From assembly GCA_964646435.1 (NCBI GenBank), contig CAZYEJ010000037.1, positions 1-21,522 on the forward strand: a stretch of DNA of 21,522 bases, written 5' to 3'. Position 1 is the stretch's first letter. Each line of letters begins with the position of its first letter. The translations under genes and the position numbers were made by a program. Below are positions 14,019 through 21,370 of this stretch, one piece after another. The notes below the pieces were generated by a model. It worked only from the letters and a program-made list of their open reading frames with translations, was not told the origin of the DNA and made no database searches. This stretch comes from UBA3076 sp964646435. GTDB lineage: Bacteria > Desulfobacterota > Dissulfuribacteria > Dissulfuribacterales > UBA3076.

Positions 14019-14663
14019 ATGCTTGGATTTTTAAACAAGATGAAAAAGACAGGACACAAAGGTTTTACCTTGGTCGAGCTGATGATTGTCGTGGCAATTA
14101 TCGGTATCCTGGCCGCAATTGCCATTCCGCAGTTTGCAGCATACCAGACAAGGGCACGTAATACCACAACCGTGGCTGACATGCATAACTGGATGTCTGC
14201 AACCGAGAGCCTCATGTCCGACATCTCATGCTACGGGGTCTCAGTAGCGGCCGCTACTCTTGTTGCTGCACCAGGTGGTGCAGGCGCCGGCGCCATAATC
14301 GTAGGCTCTCTTTCTCCAGCCACTGCTACATTTGCCGGCGCAATGGTTACCGGGAAACATCCAGTTTCTGCTGCAATAAGTGGATTCCCGGTAGGCGTAG
14401 GGAACGATAATCATATTCAAGTCAGTACAGATGCCCTTAACGAATCATACCTCATTGCCTCAGAGCATTCACGTGGAAACACGGCGTATGCAGTAGACTC
14501 CGATGCATCCAACACTTCCTATTTTGTTAAAAACGATAACTGGTCTAAAGCAAACGCTGCTGGCTTTGAATCTACGGTACCAGTGCCTGTACAAAATGCT
14601 AACGATCTCTTTCCAGCTATAGCCGGCGGCGGTCTCCCGACCGCAACCTGGGCACCTAAATAA
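14019..14663 (+). CDS. pilA: Type IV pilin (PilA-like major pilin)
   Basis: The protein has a class III prepilin signal: a basic leader MLGFLNKMKKTGHKG, cleavage after G15, and mature FTLVELMIVVAIIGILAAIA with the conserved glutamate five residues in (E20 of the precursor). The mature protein is about 199 aa, much longer than the short conductive-type pilins of Geobacter. Its globular part is rich in G, A, S and T and contains LIASEHSRGNTAYAVDSDAS, similar in style to other deltaproteobacterial pilins. A good ribosome-binding site (AGGAGGT) precedes the ATG, and a strong terminator follows. Pilus assembly genes (pilB, pilT, pilC, pilMNOPQ) are not in the window. It could serve motility, attachment or DNA uptake. 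Confidence 0.93.
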   Translation: MLGFLNKMKKTGHKGFTLVELMIVVAIIGILAAIAIPQFAAYQTRARNTTTVADMHNWMSATESLMSDISCYGVSVAAATLVAAPGGAGAGAIIVGSLSPATATFAGAMVTGKHPVSAAISGFPVGVGNDNHIQVSTDALNESYLIASEHSRGNTAYAVDSDASNTSYFVKNDNWSKANAAGFESTVPVPVQNANDLFPAIAGGGLPTATWAPK

Positions 14664-14699
14664 TCAACCGAACATAATCAAAACTCTCATTTTTACCAA

Positions 14700-14729
14700 G
14701 GCCGGGTTTATGCCCGGCCTTTTTATTTT
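14700..14729 (+). terminator. Rho-independent terminator after the pilin gene
   Basis: The stem GGCCGGG (14700-14706) and CCCGGCC (14713-14719) has a six-base loop and is followed by TTTTTATTTT. It closes the pilin transcript and makes the following ABC operon a separate or read-through unit. Confidence 0.95.
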
Positions 14730-14792
14730 AGAATTTTCTTGTAAATTACGATCTATATATAGATACTTCACACATCCGGAGTTCTTAAAGGC

Positions 14793-15536
14793 ATGATAGA
14801 TATAGTACTGGAAGGGCTGTCCAAGTCCTTCACGAGCGGCCTTGCAGGGAAACGAAAAGTACTGCAGGAATTTGACCTTTCCGTGCAAAAGGGTGAGGTG
14901 GTGGGCTTTCTCGGTCCCAATGGCGCTGGGAAAAGCACGGTAATAAAGATCATCCTGGATTTTATCTCTCCTGACACCGGACAGGTCTTAATAAAAGGCA
15001 TAACCAACCATGATTATACAGTGCGGCGTCATATTGGCTATCTTTCGGAACACCCTTGTTTTTATGACCGTCTGACAGCCAGAGAGCTGCTCGGTTTTGT
15101 CGGCCGTATGGCCGGGCTGCCGGAACGCGTTATCCGCGAACGGAGCGCATCCCTCCTCGAGGAGTTGAACCTGCACAATGTGGATGGCAAGGCCCTGCGT
15201 TTTTACTCCAAGGGTATGCTTCAGCGCATCGGGTTTGCTATGGCCCTGATCCACGATCCTGACATCCTCATCCTGGATGAGCCCCTGGGCGGGCTCGATC
15301 CAATAGGGCGCCATCTGGTGATAGATCTCCTTAGCGAACTGAAATTGCAAGGAAAAACGATCTTTTTCAGTTCACATCTCCTGAATGATATAGAAAAGGT
15401 CTGTGATCAGGTAGCAATTATTGACCAGGGCCGCCTGCTCTTTCATGGAACTATCGCCACACTGACCCGGGGTGAACAGGACCTGGAGCAGGCCTTTCTG
15501 GCAAAGATCTCTGCGGAGGGGAATCAGTATGCGTAA
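14793..15536 (+). CDS. ABC transporter ATP-binding protein (PilH-like)
   Basis: This 247-aa nucleotide-binding subunit has Walker A GPNGAGKST (about residues 40-48), a signature reading FYSKGMLQRIGFAMAL in place of LSGGQ (the YSKGM form common in ABC-2 type ATPases), Walker B DILILDEPLGGLDP, and the H-loop in FFSSHLL. It overlaps the permease gene by eight bases. In Myxococcus xanthus the pilin gene is followed by pilG, pilH and pilI, where PilH is an ABC ATPase needed for pilus formation. Position alone supports the same role here. The substrate is unknown. Confidence 0.93.
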   Translation: MIDIVLEGLSKSFTSGLAGKRKVLQEFDLSVQKGEVVGFLGPNGAGKSTVIKIILDFISPDTGQVLIKGITNHDYTVRRHIGYLSEHPCFYDRLTARELLGFVGRMAGLPERVIRERSASLLEELNLHNVDGKALRFYSKGMLQRIGFAMALIHDPDILILDEPLGGLDPIGRHLVIDLLSELKLQGKTIFFSSHLLNDIEKVCDQVAIIDQGRLLFHGTIATLTRGEQDLEQAFLAKISAEGNQYA

Positions 15537-16335
15537 GCTCTGGCAACTGAGCTGTCTGACTTTTCGGGAAGGGATACGGCATCGGGCCCTGCACGGCATA
15601 CTGGTCCTGGCAATAGTGCTGACAGCCCTGAACCTCGTACTGCCTGATCTGTTCATGTATGATCTCGGCAAAGTGGCTGTGGATATCGGGCTCTCCATTA
15701 CAGCCCTGTCCGGTCTCCTGCTGATCTTTTTCCTGGCCATCCAACTACTGGGACAAGATCTGGACAAGAGAACAGTTTATCTCGTCCTGGCATGCCCGGT
15801 ATCACGGCATCAGTATATCCTGGGGAAGTTCCTGGGTACCCTGCTACTTATACTCATATCATTTGTTTTTCTTGGCGGGTTGACTTCCGGAAGCGTTTTT
15901 GTAGTGAGGCTCCTTTACCCTGCATACGCCGGCAGCCAGTTTTCCTGGATGATATTTTTCGTGGCCCAGGGATTTCTTTTTCTTGGTCTGGTTGTCACGA
16001 CTGCAGTGGCATTTTTCTTTGCCAGTTTTACTACCAGCTCCTATATGACCCTGTTGCTCACTCTGCTCACGTATGTCATAGGCCATGGGATGGAGCCTGT
16101 AAAAATGGCCATCAAAGGGAATACCCTTTCGAGCTCTCCCTGGCTCATGCACCTTATCGACGGGGCCTCCTGGGTCTTTCCCAATCTCGCTGTCTTTGAT
16201 CTCAAGACTGCGGCTGCATACGGCCTGCCCTTGCGTCCTGATATCCTGGTCTGGACTGTATTATACGGACTGTGTTATACAATAATCCTCCTTTTGGCGT
16301 CAGTACTGATCTTTGCCCGACGCGAACTGGCATGA
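15529..16335 (+). CDS. ABC transporter permease (ABC-2 type, PilI-like)
   Basis: This 268-aa integral membrane protein has about six hydrophobic spans: near residues 21-40, 45-70, 95-125, 140-170, 175-195 and 240-262. LGQDLDKRTVYLVLACPVSR between the second and third spans is the typical cytoplasmic stretch of ABC-2 permeases that contacts the ATPase. The ATG at 15529 is preferred over a GTG at 15472, because GGAGGGG lies just upstream and the extra residues are not membrane-like. It overlaps the ATPase gene and the next gene (ATGA), so the three are translationally coupled. Confidence 0.9.
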   Translation: MRKLWQLSCLTFREGIRHRALHGILVLAIVLTALNLVLPDLFMYDLGKVAVDIGLSITALSGLLLIFFLAIQLLGQDLDKRTVYLVLACPVSRHQYILGKFLGTLLLILISFVFLGGLTSGSVFVVRLLYPAYAGSQFSWMIFFVAQGFLFLGLVVTTAVAFFFASFTTSSYMTLLLTLLTYVIGHGMEPVKMAIKGNTLSSSPWLMHLIDGASWVFPNLAVFDLKTAAAYGLPLRPDILVWTVLYGLCYTIILLLASVLIFARRELA

Positions 16336-17219
16336 AGACAAAAAGCCTCGGCATTATCACCCTCTCGGTTTTATTACTCGTATGTTACGGTATAAGTTTC
16401 CATCAACTGGAACAGAGTAGGATGCAATACTATCGCGCGTCTGATATGCAGCATCTGCTCCCGGTTGTCCCTCCTGTAATTTTGCGCATAGTAGCCGGTG
16501 AATTCAAGGCCGTTATGGCGGACTATCTGTTGTTGGAGGCGGCAAGCGCTCTCGGGAGATATCTTGAAGCCGAGGTTCCGCTCAGGGACCTGTCCCCTGA
16601 GGTGTGGGACGTTATCTTCACCGTGCTCAATGCCTCACAGTCATTAGACCCTTACTTCAAGGATATATATCACGTGGTCCAAGGCATATTCCCATGGGAT
16701 GCAAAACGGCCTCAAGAGACAATCGATTTTCTTAAGATAGGTGCTGAAGCACGTTCATGGGACTGGACACTGCCCTATCACATAGGTTTTGACTATTTCT
16801 ATTTCCTGGATGACAAGTTACAGGCATGGCATTACATGCAAGAGGCATTGAATCGTCCTGATTGTCCCCCAAGCATGGCTACACTCGGCACAAAATTATT
16901 GTACCAGACCGGACGGACCGAGGCCGCATTGACATTTTTGCAACAGTACCTGGAGAATGAACAACGTGACACGCCGACCGGCAAACAAATAGAGCGCCGG
17001 ATAAAAGCACTTGCCGGAGTCCTGGTTCTGGAGCGTGCCATAGACAGGTTTAAGGACCTTTTTGGAAGGCAGCCGATTAACCTGGATGAACTCGTGACAA
17101 CAGGCATTTTGTCTCGCCTCCCTGAAAACCCGTACAATGTACCCTACTGTTTAGATAGTGATGATATCATATTGTTCGATGCTGTGGAATGTCCTCGGCA
17201 AGAAACCTCTGGAAGATGA
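16332..17219 (+). CDS. Membrane-anchored helical repeat protein (PilG-like position)
   Basis: This 295-aa protein has one N-terminal membrane segment (SLGIITLSVLLLVCYGISF) and a large probably periplasmic helical part with TPR-like stretches (AWHYMQEAL, LGTKLLYQTGRTEAALTFLQ). The C-terminus (FKDLFGRQPINLDELVTTG, then LPENPYNVPY) resembles a motif common in bacterial proteins of this TPR type. The ATG overlaps the permease stop (ATGA). As the third gene of the pilin-associated ABC operon it occupies the place of M. xanthus pilG, also an accessory pilus protein; homology to PilG is not demonstrated. No ribosome-binding site stands out, which fits coupling. Confidence 0.78.
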   Translation: MKTKSLGIITLSVLLLVCYGISFHQLEQSRMQYYRASDMQHLLPVVPPVILRIVAGEFKAVMADYLLLEAASALGRYLEAEVPLRDLSPEVWDVIFTVLNASQSLDPYFKDIYHVVQGIFPWDAKRPQETIDFLKIGAEARSWDWTLPYHIGFDYFYFLDDKLQAWHYMQEALNRPDCPPSMATLGTKLLYQTGRTEAALTFLQQYLENEQRDTPTGKQIERRIKALAGVLVLERAIDRFKDLFGRQPINLDELVTTGILSRLPENPYNVPYCLDSDDIILFDAVECPRQETSGR

Positions 17220-17221
17220 GG

Positions 17222-17232
17222 AAAAACGGCTA
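17222..17232. repeat. 11-bp direct repeat AAAAACGGCTA, left copy
   Basis: It is identical to 18486-18496 in the same orientation. The pair encloses the truncated transposase and the group II intron. It begins three bases after the stop of the preceding gene. Confidence 0.8.
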
Positions 17233-17278
17233 CGGTAATGGGTACGTAATGGGGGACGTTGGCAACTTTGTAAACTTA

Positions 17279-17740
17279 TTATCCCAACAACACCTGATCC
17301 CCTTTTAATTCTGATCCTCTTATAACTGCTTTCTGAACACCCATGCGGCTGATCCCGAGAAATCTTGCCATCTCCGCTGCCGGATGCCCAACTTCTTCAA
17401 CAGCCAGCCAAGCAAGCAGGGATCTGGCTTCTGAATACTGTCTTTGTCTGTTCCTAGAACATATCAACTCAGGTTTAAGGCCCAATTTCCCAGCCACAAT
17501 TTCAATCAGTTCCTCTATGGGGCGTTTGGCCAGGTACTTCTTTTCAAGAAGCGTCTCCGATTGTTCAAGGATTTCATTTACAAAATCCCCGCTCCCCAGG
17601 ATCCTTGCATCCCCCTTCTCGCGCTCTTCTTTCTTTCGCCCGAGAAGGCTCGCTTTGTTGCCCCCTGCACTTCTAACCAATCCTCCACCCTGTAAATCAG
17701 GCCGACTCCCCTGATCAACTTCTTGTTGTGTGCCGGGCAC
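17279..17740 (-). pseudogene. Truncated RAYT/Y1 transposase, C-terminal DnaA_C-like part
   Basis: The segment QGSRPDLQGGGLVRSAGG is the conserved linker after the HUH (Y1) catalytic domain of REP-associated tyrosine transposases. It is followed by DARILGSGDFVNEILEQ and a DnaA C-terminal-like helix-turn-helix (RSLLAWLAVEEVGHPAAEMA, then FLGISRMGVQKAV). The N-terminal catalytic domain with its histidines and tyrosine is missing, and the sequence upstream runs into the group II intron 17 bases later. No start codon is credible, so this is a remnant (about 154 codons). The downstream sequence GGGGGACGTTGGCAAC (17251-17266) is REP-like and may mark the element end. Confidence 0.86.
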
Positions 17741-17757
17741 GGCACGTATTCTAAAGG

Positions 17758-18430
17758 GTGCGTTGAGCTTATCCTATGTTTCAAAGCTCATCAAGTCCCA
17801 AACCCAGCCGGATGGAGGCGAAGGGTATAGCGGTATGGCAACTGGGTATCCGGCGACGGTGCTTGGAAAGGAAGCCGCCCTGCCGAGGCAGGGTACCGCG
17901 AACGCACGGGGCGATGAACAAGAACCGAGTTAGGCTGGTTTGGTGGGACAAGCCTGCAACACAAGGTAAAGTCCTCTATCCATCTTAAGCCAAGCAGGTA
18001 TACTCGGCGCTCGTGTGCGGAAAGATACGTGTTTACCCCGGGAGATCTGCTGCGTGTCCATTATTGGACTGATCGAACCGTAAGGGGAGACGATCGCGTG
18101 GCAGAAGTCAGCAGAGGGCATAGTAGTCGGTGGAAACGAGCCGTGCCTCCCGAAGAGGGAAGAAGTATACATGGAGGTCTCACCTCGACGAAGGCCCGAA
18201 CGGTGCCCGGCCGAATGGCTTGGGTAAATGGTTGTGGCTATCAAAGAGCATGTTCTTACCGGCATAATGCAGCAGTTGCTGAAAGGTCGGTAGCGTTCTG
18301 TTTCTTAAATGCCAGGCAGGACAGAGGCCTATTTGTCTGTTTCTGCTTTGACCAGCCAAATCGCCGGATACGGACCCGTATGTCCGGTGGTGTGGGAGGG
18401 GGTAGCCGTGAGGCTACTCCCTATCCCTAT
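17758..18430 (+). ncRNA. Group II intron lacking its reverse transcriptase (673 nt)
   Basis: The intron opens with the 5' consensus GTGCG (17758-17762). Domain I carries typical stretches such as CCGGATGGAGGCGAAGGG and AACAAGAACCGAGTTAGGCT, and the core near 18099-18151 (AGAAGTCAGCAGAGGGCATA, GGTGGAAACGAGCCG) is characteristic. Domain V is 18361-18390: a 9-bp lower helix with a CGC catalytic triad (18362-18364), an AT bulge, a short 3-bp upper helix and a GACC loop. Domain VI is 18394-18427: a 10-bp stem with a GTGA tetraloop and a bulged branch-point A at 18423, seven bases from the 3' end CCCTAT. Domain IV (about 18152-18358) is only about 200 nt and has no RT, so mobility would need a protein in trans. 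The boundaries are inferred from structure. Confidence 0.9.
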
Positions 18431-18436
18431 TTAGGA

Positions 18437-18475
18437 AAGGGGGACATCCTATTTTACCCCTGTCAAGCTAAAAAA
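18437..18475. other. Probable end of the RAYT-type element
   Basis: AAAGGGGGACATCC (18437-18450) and the TTTTACCCCTGTCAAGC stretch after it resemble sequence often found just 5' of RAYT transposase genes (read on the minus strand as GGGGTAAAATAGGATGTCCC). It abuts the intron 3' end after six bases. The assignment rests on pattern memory only. Confidence 0.4.
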
Positions 18476-18485
18476 TTTCTCTTTT

Positions 18486-18496
18486 AAAAACGGCTA
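18486..18496. repeat. 11-bp direct repeat AAAAACGGCTA, right copy
   Basis: It is identical to 17222-17232. Together they delimit a 1.27-kb segment. Confidence 0.8.
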
Positions 18497-18686
18497 GTTG
18501 AACATTTTAATGTCTATAAGGCGCAGATTCCCTATTGAGCCTGTAACAGCTCTTGCAAAAGGTCCGACTGAATTCTCACCTATAGCGAATCCTGAATCTG
18601 ATTGAACTATGATTTCCAGGGTCATGGTCCGATATTGCTAGTGCGATCCTTTTCCACAAATTAGCCGCACTTTAACAATTGTCGAG

Positions 18687-19196
18687 CTAAGACAGAAAGA
18701 ATAGGATTTCTTGGACTGCCTTGTCCTTTATCCCGAGGTCATCGAGCCTAGTTCCGATATTTTTGATGTAGTCCACGCACCTGCCTCTATCACCAATTGC
18801 TTTCTCCGCCATTTTAGCCTTTTCGGACAAGGACTTGTCAGAAATTATGTTAGGTCCGGAATAGATTGGAACATGTGTTTTAACCGTTTTTCCTGATTCA
18901 AGGATAATACTCAATTCTTTCAGGTCGAAGTTCCTTCCTTCTCGTTTTCGGAGATACTTCAAAACCTTTTCACTGTTTTTTTTAGAAAACCCGAAAGCTA
19001 ATCCCTCACAATTGCTGGACGAATCGTTAACAAGGTTCAAAGTTGGTCCCGGGTTCTCTTGTGTTCCCCAATTTTTAACAGAAGCTTTGTTGAAATCTCG
19101 GCGAAATTCATCAGATTTCGCCTTTTCTTTGCTTTTGCAACTGAATCCTTCCTCCCATTGATCCCACATCAATGACCCATATCCGAAAATCCACAT
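18687..19196 (-). CDS. ChaC-like gamma-glutamylcyclotransferase
   Basis: This 169-aa protein begins MWIFGYGSLMWDQW, the substrate-binding YGSL motif of the gamma-glutamylcyclotransferase fold. FRRDFNKAS and GLAFGF follow, and the probable catalytic glutamate is in LRKREGRNF (about residue 87). ChaC proteins release 5-oxoproline from glutathione or related gamma-glutamyl compounds in the cytosol. A good ribosome-binding site (AGGAGGGG) precedes the ATG. Codon use is more AT-rich than in the housekeeping block, consistent with acquisition by transfer. A 160-bp mobile element ends about 29 bp upstream and may affect its promoter. Confidence 0.85.
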   Translation of the reverse strand: MWIFGYGSLMWDQWEEGFSCKSKEKAKSDEFRRDFNKASVKNWGTQENPGPTLNLVNDSSSNCEGLAFGFSKKNSEKVLKYLRKREGRNFDLKELSIILESGKTVKTHVPIYSGPNIISDKSLSEKAKMAEKAIGDRGRCVDYIKNIGTRLDDLGIKDKAVQEILFFLS

Positions 19197-19224
19197 ATCA
19201 TTCCCCTCCTGTCATAAAAGTTTA

Positions 19225-19384
19225 CGTGCCTATCGGGTTGGCGCCCAAAATATTCTTAAAAACGGCATAACATACTAAAATTATTAAACTTCACCGGAAA
19301 CGAGTCAAAAAAGATTTTCTCAATAATTAGCCAATAATATTAATAGATTAAGCTAATTCTGTGGGCATTAACCCAATAGGCACG
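19225..19384. mobile_element. 160-bp MITE-like element with 8-bp target duplication
   Basis: The ends are imperfect inverted repeats of about 22 bp: CGTGCCTATCGGGTTGGCGC (from 19225) and its partner ending AACCCAATAGGCACG (19384), with four mismatches. Perfect 8-bp direct repeats AAAGTTTA flank it at 19217-19224 and 19385-19392, as expected for target-site duplication. The interior is AT-rich and has no open reading frame. The parent transposon family is not identified; an IS element making 8-bp duplications would be the source. Confidence 0.88.
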
Positions 19385-19392
19385 AAAGTTTA

Positions 19393-19504
19393 TTTGTCTT
19401 TGACAGCCCAATGCGGAATTGAGCAGCAACTCCAGACAGCATAACATGGCTTGGCCCACGCGTCCCACAGGCGTCTTCCCGCCGCTCGCGGCGAGGAGTC
19501 TTCA
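19393..19504. other. Gene-free spacer after the MITE
   Basis: With the element it makes a 308-bp gap between two minus-strand genes. It has GC-rich sequence with a small CCGCCGCTCGCGGCG palindrome near 19478-19492, close to the membrane-protein stop. No gene or clear terminator tract is seen. Confidence 0.5.
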
Positions 19505-20104
19505 TTACAAAATAATTGATAGCCCAAATAAAATTACGCTTATCATAAATGTCACCATTTGAATTTTCAGGTGCCCCCACGTTTTTAAACCAAGATTATA
19601 ACTAACTGTCCTTAATTCTTTAAAATTATCCTTAATTTTTCCTTTTTTGTAATCAGAGATATTATCGAACGTCTTGCATTGTTCGATTAAAATATTTGGA
19701 TAACTTTCCACCAACAATTTCCAATACATAGATAATACTTGAACGAAACCATATTTTTCTGAAGAGCTTTCGTCAAGTTTAGTATTCGAATGCTTGTACA
19801 TTCTCTTTCGAATCAGAGTAATTTTGCTAGTGATGCGAAAATCCCACAATCTATCCAAAGCAGTTATGAATCCAAAACCAATAGATATTAGTATTGCAAT
19901 GAGAGATAAAACTGACAGCGTTAGATCACGATCAGGATTTTTGAGAGTAAAATATGTATAAAAATATTTATCTCTGAAAATTAGCGTAAGAAATGCGACA
20001 CTTAATGTTAACAATAAATTGTTCAAAAAAGACAGTTGGTTTCGTGATTTCGTAGCCCATCTTAAGTATCGTTCATCATAGGCTTTCTGTACATCATTAC
20101 TCAT
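19505..20104 (-). CDS. Membrane protein of unknown function
   Basis: I do not recognise this 199-aa protein. It has two membrane spans near the N-terminus (QLSFLNNLLLTLSVAFLTLI at about 23-42, and LSLIAILISIGFGFITAL at about 66-83) and one at the C-terminus (about 181-199), with a charged cytoplasmic-looking region of some 95 residues between (RMYKHSNTKLDESSSEKYGF, then KDNFKELRTVSYN). The layout resembles SLATT-like effector membrane proteins, but no motif proves it. AGGAG lies eight bases before the ATG. Strongly AT-rich codon use and isolation among mobile remnants suggest recent acquisition. Confidence 0.68.
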   Translation of the reverse strand: MSNDVQKAYDERYLRWATKSRNQLSFLNNLLLTLSVAFLTLIFRDKYFYTYFTLKNPDRDLTLSVLSLIAILISIGFGFITALDRLWDFRITSKITLIRKRMYKHSNTKLDESSSEKYGFVQVLSMYWKLLVESYPNILIEQCKTFDNISDYKKGKIKDNFKELRTVSYNLGLKTWGHLKIQMVTFMISVILFGLSIIL

Positions 20105-20185
20105 TTACTTACTCCTGTAGGTAGGGTTTGGGGGAGTTAGTTTAATAATTTAACATCATTCTCTTCTACAAATTTTCCCCCTCCC

Positions 20186-20446
20186 TTGATGGCCCGTGAG
20201 ACTGCGTTGATCTATGTGGCCAACTTGTCCAAAAAATCTTCATTTCCCTCATACCGAGAAAATCCACGCTCGGTGTCACCGGGTTTTCTCCACTACATTA
20301 TGGCCTATGCTATCGAGTGGAGGAACATCCTTCGCGACGACACCGACAGGGATGAGTTTGTTCGCCGCCGCCCCCATCTTGGTCCCTTCTTTCTGATATC
20401 GGCACAGGCACTATTTTCCTTGAGGCTTTTGAGGATGTTATTTTGA
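20186..20446 (+). pseudogene. Fragment of a RAYT/Y1 transposase N-terminus
   Basis: The segment SPGFLHYIMAYAIEWRNILR followed by DDTDRDEFVRR matches the start of REP-associated tyrosine transposases (PGxLHHVxxRGIERRxIFxDDxDRxxFVxRL). After FVRRR the family resemblance ends abruptly (PHLGPFFLISAQALF), before the HUH histidines, so at most about 40 residues of the transposase remain. It is not the missing half of the fragment at 17279-17740, since it lies 2.4 kb away and on the other strand, but it is from the same superfamily. Confidence 0.6.
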
Positions 20447-20852
20447 TGGGGGAAAAAGAGGGACCGGCGAATAAGGCTTATTTTTTCACCACAAGACGCC
20501 GAAAGCGCAGGGATCTGAGGGACGTGATCTGGAGGATGTGTTCCATATTTCCACTTCTCTCGACTTTACTGTAAGCCCTTTGTTACCGCGATCTTCTCCT
20601 CTATCTGATCCAGAACATCGACAATTGTCACTCTATGCGAAGGTGAAACCTGATCATTTTCATGTTTATGATGCGGATAAGTACTCATATCTCTCCAATG
20701 AGGCTTATTATCCCACCTGGCTATTAACTCACCATCATTCTTCTGGAAATGGTATGAGTATTTCTGGTATCTGGGGGGCGCTGTTTCTGAATGAACTTAT
20801 GGTAGGGGGCAATGGAGCATGGAGCAGGGACCAGGGGCACGTACCTCAAACC

Positions 20853-20895
20853 ACGAACTACGATCTATGAACCACGAACTACGAACTATGAACTA
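20853..20895. repeat. Tandem repeat of CGAACTA(C/T)GA units
   Basis: Units of about 10 bp (CCACGAACTACGATCTATGA and variants) are repeated four or five times. It is a simple interspersed repeat distinct from R1-R5. Confidence 0.8.
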
Positions 20896-21050
20896 CTCAG
20901 AGGTCGAAAAGCTTAATATTGTTTTTAGGGAATATCTGGCTTTGGGGTGGTATAGTCTAAATTCCTTTGGAAGGGATGGCTGCCTTCGGCTGGATGATCT
21001 AGGCTGGGTTCCTTCAGAAACAAGATAAATGGACAAACAAAACAAGGGAT

Positions 21051-21066
21051 GAATCCCTTCGGGATT
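21051..21066 (-). terminator. Possible terminator after the XRE antitoxin
   Basis: A short hairpin AATCCC-TTC-GGGATT is followed on the minus strand by CATCCCTTGTTTTGTTTG. The stem is only 6 bp, so the call is tentative. Confidence 0.45.
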
Positions 21067-21082
21067 GCATGGGTGCTGGTTT

Positions 21083-21370
21083 TTAGGCCAATTCGAGCTT
21101 TACTGTTCGACCGATGGCATGAGCTGCTTTTCTTAAGGTATGTAATGTCACTGATTCATTGACAGGATCAAGGAGTCTGTCAAGGGATGATCGGCTTGTT
21201 TCCATTTTTCTTGCCATAGCTGATTTCGACAGGTTATTCTTTTTCATTTCCTGTTCTATTTGCCATGCTAAGACTCTTTTGATGGCCGTTTCCGTGCATT
21301 CTTCAAGGATACCTTCTTCTTCAAGAAAATCATTGAAACTCCCGCCTAAATTTTTATGAGTCCCAGTCAT
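21083..21370 (-). CDS. XRE-family antitoxin (HigA-like)
   Basis: This 95-aa protein has a C-terminal helix-turn-helix: LAWQIEQEMKKNNLSKSAMA then RKMETSRSSLDRLLDP (about 34-69), and the TLHTLRKAAHAIGR tail typical of antitoxins paired with Gp49/HigB toxins. The N-terminal 30 residues (GGSFNDFLEEEGILEE) resemble the toxin-contact region of this group. AAAGGAG lies seven bases upstream, inside the preceding gene; the toxin stop and antitoxin start are adjacent (TAAATG). Toxin-first order is the usual HigBA arrangement. Confidence 0.87.
   Translation of the reverse strand: MTGTHKNLGGSFNDFLEEEGILEECTETAIKRVLAWQIEQEMKKNNLSKSAMARKMETSRSSLDRLLDPVNESVTLHTLRKAAHAIGRTVKLELA

Larger units (their letters stand above)
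20447..21082. other. Gene debris and repeats, no convincing gene
   Basis: Contents: a CACCACAAGACGCCGAAAGC unit (about 20487-20506), an open frame from GTG 20538 to 20870 (110 aa, no recognisable motif, entered without a ribosome-binding site), and tandem ACGAACTATGAACTACG units (about 20853-20895). The open frame at 20819-21028 is judged accidental because it begins in the repeats. Confidence 0.6.

Noticed and set aside
17279..17740. Intact DNA-binding regulator
   Set aside because: The helix-turn-helix alone could suggest a regulator, but the linker QGSRPDLQGGGLVRSAGG and the DARILGSGDFV segment are specific to RAYT transposases and the N-terminus is missing.
18029..18487. 152-aa open frame across the intron
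   Set aside because: It runs through domains II-VI of the group II intron and into the flank; the structure explains the sequence and the peptide has no RT motif.
20538..20870. 110-aa open frame MFHISTSLDFTVSPLLPR
   Set aside because: It starts at a GTG without a ribosome-binding site just after a repeat unit and resembles no family I know; possibly the remains of a gene, but not supportable as a feature.
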